A stretch of DNA of 64,000 nt. Source: FEN-1250 sp038237245. GTDB lineage: Bacteria; Gemmatimonadota; Gemmatimonadetes; Gemmatimonadales; Gemmatimonadaceae. The position numbers and the translations under genes are program-made. The DNA is taken from positions 5,789 through 69,788 of the forward strand of contig JBBRYY010000005.1 of NCBI GenBank assembly GCA_038237245.1, given 5' to 3'. The notes below the pieces were generated by a model that made no database searches, had not been told where the DNA came from, and saw nothing but the letters and a program-made list of their open reading frames with translations. Numbering within the stretch: the stretch's first letter is position 1; every line of letters starts with the position of its first letter. Of this stretch, positions 57,923 to 64,000 are shown piece by piece.

Positions 57923-59185
57923 GTGCGATCCCCCACCGCACTACTGACACTCTCCCTGTTTTTTGCCCCATCGCTGGCAGCCCAAAAGGTTGCTCCCCCG
58001 CCAACGCGTCCGCGCATCCAGGAGCTCGCGGACACCAACGATGCGCGTGCGTACTATCGCTACGGCATGGCGATGGTGAGCGACAAGCCAGAGGAATCCG
58101 TGCGCGGATTCTACTGGTCGCTGCAGATCGATCCGTCGTCCGCAGAAACGATGTACGCGCTGCGGACCTCATCGCTGCTCGCGATGTCGTCCGGTGATCT
58201 GTACGACTATTTCGATTGGAGCCGGAAGAAGCGGAAACCCGAGTATCTGGCGATCGATTCCCTGCTCTATCGCGCATACTCGGTGAATCCGTTCGTCTAT
58301 CGCAACATGGATGTGCCGCTCATTCGAGCGATCATCGAGGCAGACGTGATCAAGTACGATCCGTCCGTCGACCGTGCTGAGCTCGGGCACCTGGTGCTCG
58401 AGCATCTGGGTACCATGCGAAAGGAGGGGTGGCTTTCGTATGCGGAGGGGCGGCTGGCCGACGCGCTCGCGGGCTACTCGAAGCAGCTGCACGACCGGGG
58501 GCGCAGCAAGAAGGATCACGAGGACAACGACGGCGAGCTCCACGCAGATCGCGCTCGTGTGTTCTACCAGGCGGGCAACATGGACAGTGCGCGCGCGGAG
58601 CTCACTGCTGCGATCGCGGGCTTTCGGGAGCGGGACAAGAAGAATGTCGTCATTCTCTATGAGTCGAAGGCGATGTACGAGCAGGCGCTGGGGATGATCA
58701 ACGAGAAGGCGAACAAGCCGGACGATGCGCGCGAGGCGTACGGCCAGGCGTTGACGGAGGATCTTTCGTATTACGCAGCGCATGCGCGACTTGCGCAGCT
58801 GCAGCTGCTCGCGGGCGACACCACCGCCGCACTGTCAGAGATGGACCTCGCTCTGCAGCTACAGCCCAACGACCCGGTTCTGCACTACGCCTCGGCGATC
58901 ATCTACATCAAGGCGAAACGCGATGCGGATGCGGCTTCACAGCTGACGAAAGCCGCAGCGGCGGCGCCGTACTATTCGGCGCCGCACTTTTTGCTCGCGC
59001 GCATCGCGGATGTCGAGGATGACCAGGAAGATGCGGTGACCGAGTATCGGAAGTTCATCTCGCTCGCGGCGAGCTCGGACGTGAATCTGCCGACGGCGAA
59101 GGCCCGGCTCTCAAAGCTGAGCGCGACGGCCGCATCGACCACCGCACCGACAGCCGCGCCGGCGACAGCGCCGGCAAAGCCATGA
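57923..59185 (+). CDS. Secreted tetratricopeptide protein, paralogue 1 of 3
   Basis: 420 residues from GTG 57923, with CGGAG about seven bases upstream. Signal peptide LFFAPSLAAQ. The body holds TPR-like repeats: RAYYRYGMAMVSDKPEESVR, YGQALTEDLSYYAAHARLAQ, TTAALSEMDLALQLQPNDPV. The tail is Ala/Thr/Pro rich. It is the first of three tandem homologues followed by an S41 protease, joined by 4-nt overlaps. TPR proteins scaffold complexes; the partner is unknown. A structured region lies in the 340-nt gap upstream. Confidence 0.85.
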   Translation: MRSPTALLTLSLFFAPSLAAQKVAPPPTRPRIQELADTNDARAYYRYGMAMVSDKPEESVRGFYWSLQIDPSSAETMYALRTSSLLAMSSGDLYDYFDWSRKKRKPEYLAIDSLLYRAYSVNPFVYRNMDVPLIRAIIEADVIKYDPSVDRAELGHLVLEHLGTMRKEGWLSYAEGRLADALAGYSKQLHDRGRSKKDHEDNDGELHADRARVFYQAGNMDSARAELTAAIAGFRERDKKNVVILYESKAMYEQALGMINEKANKPDDAREAYGQALTEDLSYYAAHARLAQLQLLAGDTTAALSEMDLALQLQPNDPVLHYASAIIYIKAKRDADAASQLTKAAAAAPYYSAPHFLLARIADVEDDQEDAVTEYRKFISLAASSDVNLPTAKARLSKLSATAASTTAPTAAPATAPAKP

Positions 59186-60432
59186 GATTCTGGAGAGGGG
59201 ACATGGGCGGCGCGTCGACGATCGCCGCGGCCGTGCTGGCGATGACGTTCCATGCCGGATCGTTGCGGGCGCAGAAAGAGATCGACATACCGGCGCGGCC
59301 GCATCTCGAGCAGGACGCGGACTCGAACAGCGTGAGCGCAAACTTCCTGCACGGTTTGCGGGTCATCAGCGACGACCCGCAGGAGTCCTATCGCGCATTC
59401 TACTGGGCGACGCGAATCGATCCGGCGTCGGCAGACGCGTGGTATGGGCGCTGGGTGGCGCGGCAGCTCATCATGACCTCGCACGACTTCGCCATCGCCT
59501 ACGACCATCGCATTACCAGGCGCTCTGCCGCACAGCTGGCGGTCGATTCGCTGGTCTTTCGTGCGTATGCTCTCGACCCGTTTTTCTACCACTCGCTGCT
59601 GCGGCCGTTCAATCAAGGGCTGGTCCTCGCGCGCATCTCCGATCGCGATCCGACACGGAACAGAGCTGCGGTCAACACCGATGTGAGTGAGCGACTGGAG
59701 CGCAGAAGCTACGAGGGATGGATTCTATACGCGGACGGGCGCTTCGACGACGCGCTCAAGGCATATGTGAACGAGTTGCATGGTGGGCGTGCGCCGCTGC
59801 TCACGAGACTCGATATCCACGAAATGCGTGCGGCGATATTCGTTCGTGCGCAAAAGCTGGACAGCGCGCGCGCCGAGCTTCTGGAGGCGATCGCGGAGTC
59901 GCGGCTGAGGGACGGAAGGGACAGGGTCGTTGTATTCGACTCGACGACGATGCTGGAACGCGAGCTCGGGGCGATCGATGAGCGCGCCGGACGCGGCGAC
60001 GACGCGCGGGCGACGTACGCGCACATACTCGAGGAGCACGCGAAGTTCTACCCTGCGCACGTGCGACTCGCCGGCATCGCGATTGGGCGAGGTGATACGA
60101 CGGCTGCGGTGTCGGAGATGCTCGCCGCTGTCCAGATCGAGCCGGACGATCCCGCGCTACGCTATGGCTGTGCAGTGATGCTCGTCGATGCCAAGCGCGA
60201 TGCGGAGGCGGCGCAACAGCTGCGAAAGGCGATCGCGCTCGATCCCTACTATGCTGCGCCGTATCTTCTTCTGGCATCGATCGCGGATGTGGAAGACTAT
60301 AAGGAAGAAGCGGTTGCTCAATACCAGAGCTTCGTGGCGCACGCCGACCGTGCAGCCCCGGATCTCCCGGGAGTCAGAGGACGACTGGCGAAGCTCAACT
60401 CCGGCGTCGCGACCGCGCAGTCGACGCCGTGA
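59182..60432 (+). CDS. Secreted tetratricopeptide protein, paralogue 2 of 3
   Basis: 416 residues, starting 4 nt inside the previous gene. Signal peptide around AAAVLAMTFHAGSLRAQ. Aligns by eye along its length with the flanking genes: IPARPHLEQDADSNSVSANF, VISDDPQESYRAFYWATRID, TTAAVSEMLAAVQIEPDDPA and LRKAIALDPYYAAPYLLLAS. It is the most diverged of the three in the middle section. Exact role unknown; the shared layout suggests repeated duplication. Its stop overlaps the third copy (GTGA). Confidence 0.85.
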   Translation: MRFWRGDMGGASTIAAAVLAMTFHAGSLRAQKEIDIPARPHLEQDADSNSVSANFLHGLRVISDDPQESYRAFYWATRIDPASADAWYGRWVARQLIMTSHDFAIAYDHRITRRSAAQLAVDSLVFRAYALDPFFYHSLLRPFNQGLVLARISDRDPTRNRAAVNTDVSERLERRSYEGWILYADGRFDDALKAYVNELHGGRAPLLTRLDIHEMRAAIFVRAQKLDSARAELLEAIAESRLRDGRDRVVVFDSTTMLERELGAIDERAGRGDDARATYAHILEEHAKFYPAHVRLAGIAIGRGDTTAAVSEMLAAVQIEPDDPALRYGCAVMLVDAKRDAEAAQQLRKAIALDPYYAAPYLLLASIADVEDYKEEAVAQYQSFVAHADRAAPDLPGVRGRLAKLNSGVATAQSTP

Positions 60433-61760
60433 GCGCAGTCGCGTGGGTGATCATCGCGGGCGCTCTGCTGATCGCTTCCGCAGGGTCGGCGGCACGCGCG
60501 CAGGCACCGCATGATTCCACCGAGATTCCCGCGCGTCCGAAGCTCGATCCCGGCGCCGATACGAACAGCGCGCAAGCGAATTACGCGTACGGAATGAAGA
60601 TGGTGAGCGACGATCCGCAGGAGGCAGTGCGCGCGTTTTACTGGGCGTCGCGCATCGATCCGTCGTCGGGAGACGCATTGTACGCGCTACGGACGGCGAG
60701 GCTGATCGCCATGGGGAACAGCGATCTCGCCGCGTATCTTGGCTTCCAGCGGGGCAAGAATCGCGAACGCGTCAAGCGAACGCCGGAGCAGCTCGCACTG
60801 GACTCGCTCATCTACCGCGCGTACGCGGTGAACCCCTTTTTGTACAGCAATATCGATGGCGCGCTAGTGCGGCGTACGATCGAGGCCACCATCGTGACGA
60901 TGGATCCGAAGATCGACTCGAAGCTGCTGGCACAGCAGGTCGCGGTCAGAATGCGTGCCGCCGAAAACCAGCCGTGGATGGCGTACAGCGAAGGGCGCTT
61001 CCAGGATGCACTCGAGACGTACGCGTTGCAGCTCCAGCTTACGCACATGTTCGGCAACGGTCCGCGAGCGAAGAATCCGGATGCGAAGCAGAAGGCGTTC
61101 GAAGCGATGGGAACGGCGCAGCAAGTGTACGCCGACGTCGAGATACGCGCGCAGCGCGCGCGCATCTTCTACCAGCTCCACGAATTCGACAGCGCCGGAT
61201 CGGAGATGACCGCGGCGATCGCTCTTCTGCAGTCTCAGGACTCTGGCTCGGTGATGCTCCTCTATCACTCCAAGGCCATGTTCGAGCAGGGGCTCGGGAT
61301 CATCTACGAGCACGACAACCGCCTCGATCTCGCGCGCGAGGCGTACGGTCACGCGCTGCAGGAGGATCTTTCCTACTACGCTGCGCACAGCCGGCTCGCG
61401 CAGCTCGAGCTCGAACGAGGCGATACGACTGCGGCGCTATCGGAGATGGATCTCGCGGTTCAGCTCGAGCCTGGAGATCCGTCGCTCCGGTACCGCTACG
61501 CCGAAGTGCTCGTGCGCGCGCGGCGCGACGCGGATGCGGCGCAGGAGTTGAGGAAGGCGATCGCGCTCGACCCGGTCTATGGGTCGCCGCATCTGCTGCT
61601 CGCGACGATCGGAGATCTCGAGGAGTACACGAGCGATGCGATCGCGGAATATCGGCAATATCTCGCGCTCGCGGCACGGGGCGATCCGCAACGGCCCCGC
61701 GTGCAGATGCGACTGGCCAAGTTGACGGCCAGCATGGCCTCCACCCAACCCCACCAATGA
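60429..61760 (+). CDS. Secreted tetratricopeptide protein, paralogue 3 of 3
   Basis: 443 residues from GTG 60429. Signal peptide IAGALLIASAGSAARAQ. It is closest to the other two in IPARPKLDPGADTNSAQANY, KMVSDDPQEAVRAFYWASRI, YGHALQEDLSYYAAHSRLAQ and TTAALSEMDLAVQLEPGDPS, with a longer central insertion (LTHMFGNGPRAKNPDAKQKA). The stop overlaps the S41 protease start by 4 nt, so all four proteins are probably made from one message and may act together in the periplasm. Confidence 0.85.
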   Translation: MSAVAWVIIAGALLIASAGSAARAQAPHDSTEIPARPKLDPGADTNSAQANYAYGMKMVSDDPQEAVRAFYWASRIDPSSGDALYALRTARLIAMGNSDLAAYLGFQRGKNRERVKRTPEQLALDSLIYRAYAVNPFLYSNIDGALVRRTIEATIVTMDPKIDSKLLAQQVAVRMRAAENQPWMAYSEGRFQDALETYALQLQLTHMFGNGPRAKNPDAKQKAFEAMGTAQQVYADVEIRAQRARIFYQLHEFDSAGSEMTAAIALLQSQDSGSVMLLYHSKAMFEQGLGIIYEHDNRLDLAREAYGHALQEDLSYYAAHSRLAQLELERGDTTAALSEMDLAVQLEPGDPSLRYRYAEVLVRARRDADAAQELRKAIALDPVYGSPHLLLATIGDLEEYTSDAIAEYRQYLALAARGDPQRPRVQMRLAKLTASMASTQPHQ

Positions 61761-63367
61761 TGCATCTCTCGCGAGTGATCGCGTCGGGAACGCTGCTCCT
61801 TATGCTCGTCGTCGCGCCACCCGTTCGGTCGCAGCAGAAGCTGCTCCCCGACACGGTCGTGATGCGCAAACGCACGACCTACGAGGATCTGCAGATGTTC
61901 TCGCAGGTGCTCAACCAGATCCGCGTGAATCACCCGGACTCGGTCGACAGTCACGAGCTCCTCATGGCGGCCATTGAAGGGATGGTGCACGCCGCGGATC
62001 CGCACTCGTTCGTCATTCCCGCGGTGCGCCTTTCGCCTGCGCGCGAGCAGGCCATGAAGGATGGGAAGCTCTTTCCAATTCCCGTCGACTTCGAGTATCA
62101 CGGCGGCTCGCCCGTGGTGTCCGCCATCGCGCCGGGCACGGCCGCGGCGCACCAGGACATTCTTCCCGGCGATGAGCTCATCGCAATCGACGGTAAAGCC
62201 GTCACGGCACAGAGCGCCATGGAGCTCGGAGTAATCCTCTCTGGTGACAAGGGATCAACCACGACACTCTCCTTCGAGCGCCTGCGCGCCGACGGGACGC
62301 TCGCGAAGCTCGATCGCAGCGTGAAGCGCGAAAAGATCGGCGAGGTGACGGCGGTGCCGGCGGTGTTCATGCTCGACCTTTCTGCCGGAACGGGCTACGT
62401 GCGCATCACGAGCTTCATGAACGAAAAGGTCGCCGATGACCTGCACGACGCGCTCGGTAAGCTCGAAGGAAAGGGGATGAAGCGCCTCATCATCGATCTT
62501 CGCGACAACGGCGGCGGCAGCGTAGCGGAGGCCGCACACGTTGCCGGTGAGTTCCTGCCGAAGGGAACCATCGTGTACACGTCGGAGGGGCGAAAGGCGG
62601 CCGACACCGACACAGGGCGTGTCTCGCGCTCGTTCTGGAAGAGCGAGCGGCACTATCCGATCATCCTGCTCGTGAACTCGGGAACCGCGAGCGCATCGGA
62701 GCTCGTCGCTGGCGCGCTGCAGGATCACGATCGCGCACTCATCGTTGGTCATACGACGTTCGGGAAATCGCTGCTGATGCGGGGGTTCCCGATGGCCGAT
62801 GGCTCGATGATCGAGCTCGTCGTAGGGCACGTGCGCACGCCGTGTGGGCGCATCATCCAGCGGCAGTATCACGGCGTGTCGGTGCGCGATTACTATCGCC
62901 TCGCGGGCGCCGACCGCGATACGGCGAGCCGTCCGTCGTGCAAGACGGATGGCGGACGCACCGTGTACGGCGGCGGCGGCATCTATCCCGACATGCGTCT
63001 CCCGGATGTCGGGTCGGCGCCATCGTGGCTCGCGCGCGCGTCAGAAGATGATCTGATCCTCAAGTGGACGGGCGCGTGGGTGACGGCGAACACCGCGTCG
63101 CTCGCATCGCTCGACGCACTCGCCGCGAGCCCGGCGCTTCCTGCCGCGGCGATCGCCGACTTCCGCGCCTACGCGCTCAAGGACGGCATCACGATCGACA
63201 GCGACAGCGCGAGCGCCGCACTGCTGCAGCGCGTGCTCGTGCGTGCGGTCGCGGCGTCGAAGTTCGGTGATGAGGGCTACTACCGCATCTCCGCGGTGAC
63301 GAGCCCGGAAGTCGCGGCGGCGAGTGGCGCGTTCGCCAAAGCGCAATCGATACTCGCCACTCGCTGA
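61757..63367 (+). CDS. S41 carboxy-terminal processing protease
   Basis: 536 residues from ATG 61757; the frame is open further upstream but this start overlaps the TPR stop. Signal peptide LLLMLVVAPPVRSQ. PDZ domain around 105-190 (IAPGTAAAHQDILPGDELIA). The catalytic Ser312 is in VNSGTASASELVAGAL and Lys337 in HTTFGKSLLM, 25 residues apart as in CtpB-type proteases. It cleaves periplasmic proteins from the C-terminus. Linked to three TPR proteins that could recruit substrates, as some CtpA partners do. Confidence 0.93.
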   Translation: MMHLSRVIASGTLLLMLVVAPPVRSQQKLLPDTVVMRKRTTYEDLQMFSQVLNQIRVNHPDSVDSHELLMAAIEGMVHAADPHSFVIPAVRLSPAREQAMKDGKLFPIPVDFEYHGGSPVVSAIAPGTAAAHQDILPGDELIAIDGKAVTAQSAMELGVILSGDKGSTTTLSFERLRADGTLAKLDRSVKREKIGEVTAVPAVFMLDLSAGTGYVRITSFMNEKVADDLHDALGKLEGKGMKRLIIDLRDNGGGSVAEAAHVAGEFLPKGTIVYTSEGRKAADTDTGRVSRSFWKSERHYPIILLVNSGTASASELVAGALQDHDRALIVGHTTFGKSLLMRGFPMADGSMIELVVGHVRTPCGRIIQRQYHGVSVRDYYRLAGADRDTASRPSCKTDGGRTVYGGGGIYPDMRLPDVGSAPSWLARASEDDLILKWTGAWVTANTASLASLDALAASPALPAAAIADFRAYALKDGITIDSDSASAALLQRVLVRAVAASKFGDEGYYRISAVTSPEVAAASGAFAKAQSILATR

Positions 63368-63373
63368 GACTCA

Positions 63374-64000
63374 CTAGCTGATGTGGACCTGCTGGATCAT
63401 CCCGTGCGTGAAGTGCGGCTTGCCGTCCTTTACATCCGGAAGAAAGCAGATCAACGCGTAATCTCCGGGGGTGAAGTCGACGGTGATGTAGGCCGTGCTT
63501 CCCTTCTGCATGGCTGGGACTCCACCCATCGGCTCACCCGGCGGTGGGCCGACGGGCTTTTCGACCCACAGGGGAACGTCAGCGGCTGACTTGCCCGGCG
63601 TCAGACGAACCAGCTGCAGCTCGTGCGGTTGCGTGCCGTTGCTCTCGATGCGAATCGTGTGCTTTCCCGACGTGATGGGCTTCGACAGTTTGAACGTGTA
63701 GTCGCTGAGCGTCAGGTCGACGTCTGCCGCTGGTGCGGCAAGGTCCGCATCGGTGCTCGCCGTAACGGTGAGTGGGCGGATCATTCCTTTGGCGAAGTGC
63801 GGCATGCCGTCAGCTGACGGAATGAAACAGATCAGTGCGTAGTTGCCGGGCTCCAGCTTCTGCGTCGTCGATGCCATCCCGCCGCCGGGGTGCGGCGCGT
63901 TCACCCCTCCGTAGTCGACCCACCACGCCGGTGGTGGCGCCTGCGTCTTCAACGCCTGCGCGAGATCCGCCATCGTCTTGCCGTCGTTCAGCTTTACGAA
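63374..64000 (-). CDS. Two-repeat cupredoxin-like protein, cut by window edge
   Basis: At least 208 residues; the frame stays open to base 64000, so the N-terminus lies outside. Two similar segments repeat: PGNYALICFIPSADGMPHFA followed by KGM, and PGDYALICFLPDVKDGKPHF followed by THGM. Each has Cys, His and Met in the spacing of a type 1 copper site (C-x8/9-H-x3/4-M), and the second domain has an upstream His in NGTQPHELQLV. It is likely a periplasmic copper or electron-transfer protein, but a structural relative without copper is possible. Convergent with the S41 gene (6 nt). Confidence 0.6.
   Translation of the reverse strand, partial: FVKLNDGKTMADLAQALKTQAPPPAWWVDYGGVNAPHPGGGMASTTQKLEPGNYALICFIPSADGMPHFAKGMIRPLTVTASTDADLAAPAADVDLTLSDYTFKLSKPITSGKHTIRIESNGTQPHELQLVRLTPGKSAADVPLWVEKPVGPPPGEPMGGVPAMQKGSTAYITVDFTPGDYALICFLPDVKDGKPHFTHGMIQQVHIS

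Noticed and set aside
1..64000. CRISPR arrays, prophage, insertion sequences, rRNA or tRNA genes
   Set aside because: No regularly spaced repeats, transposase, integrase or terminase, and no cloverleaf or rRNA segment were recognised on reading both strands.

Overview
The window reads as a chromosomal segment of a high-GC, Gram-negative-type bacterium: outer-membrane beta-barrel, lipoproteins, TonB-type domain, SPOR and M16/S41 envelope proteases. Many signal peptides end in Ala-Gln, dense GTGA/ATGA overlaps are common, and gene content (yidC-mnmE, ECF sigma/anti-sigma, TPR families) fits Gemmatimonadota best. That assignment is inference; no rRNA or tRNA is present to fix it. No IS element, integrase, CRISPR array or rRNA/tRNA gene was recognised.

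Regions. 1-7.6 kb: housekeeping genes (yidC cut by the left edge, an MBL-fold hydrolase, mnmE, a DUF2268 protease, a DUF2225 zinc protein, upp, a DUF4177-like small protein, a TetR regulator, a YdcF-like protein). 8.0-16.9 kb: periplasmic methanol/alcohol oxidation. It holds a lanthanide-type PQQ alcohol dehydrogenase with a small secreted protein and a beta-barrel, a divergent lysyl-oxidase-like lipoprotein, then xoxF, a XoxJ-like binding protein and a lipid-anchored cytochrome c. 16.9-41.3 kb, mostly minus strand: a contiguous tetrahydromethanopterin (H4MPT)/methylofuran island. It contains all steps from formaldehyde to formate (fae, mtdB, mch, fhcA, fhcB, fhcC, fhcD) plus cofactor synthesis: mptG-like beta-RFAP synthase, a dedicated pABA branch pabA/pabB/pabC, a DHPS-like protein, PCD, PTPS-I/III, mfnB, mfnE, mfnF, RimK and COG2232 ATP-grasp ligases, CitG-like, HisA-like, DUF447 and DUF1464 families. 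Embedded in it are a probable PHM-type copper monooxygenase homologue, a DoxX protein, an SDR without its catalytic Tyr, and an EthD lipoprotein.

41.5-64 kb: housekeeping and envelope genes (an M16 protease pair, Nudix hydrolase, ECF sigma with anti-sigma, holA, SPOR protein, mutS, acyl-ACP desaturase, cystathionine beta-synthase, ddl, rhomboid). Then a probable minus-strand structured RNA, an operon of three tandem paralogous TPR proteins with an S41 protease, and a two-repeat cupredoxin-like protein cut by the right edge.

How it works together (inference from family functions): XoxF oxidises methanol to formaldehyde and passes electrons to the lipoprotein cytochrome c. Fae condenses formaldehyde with H4MPT, MtdB and Mch oxidise it to formyl-H4MPT, and FhcABCD releases formate through methylofuran. 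The surrounding genes build the two C1 carriers. PQQ synthesis, formate dehydrogenase and assimilation genes (serine cycle, FtfL) are not in the window, so formate oxidation and carbon assimilation must be encoded elsewhere.
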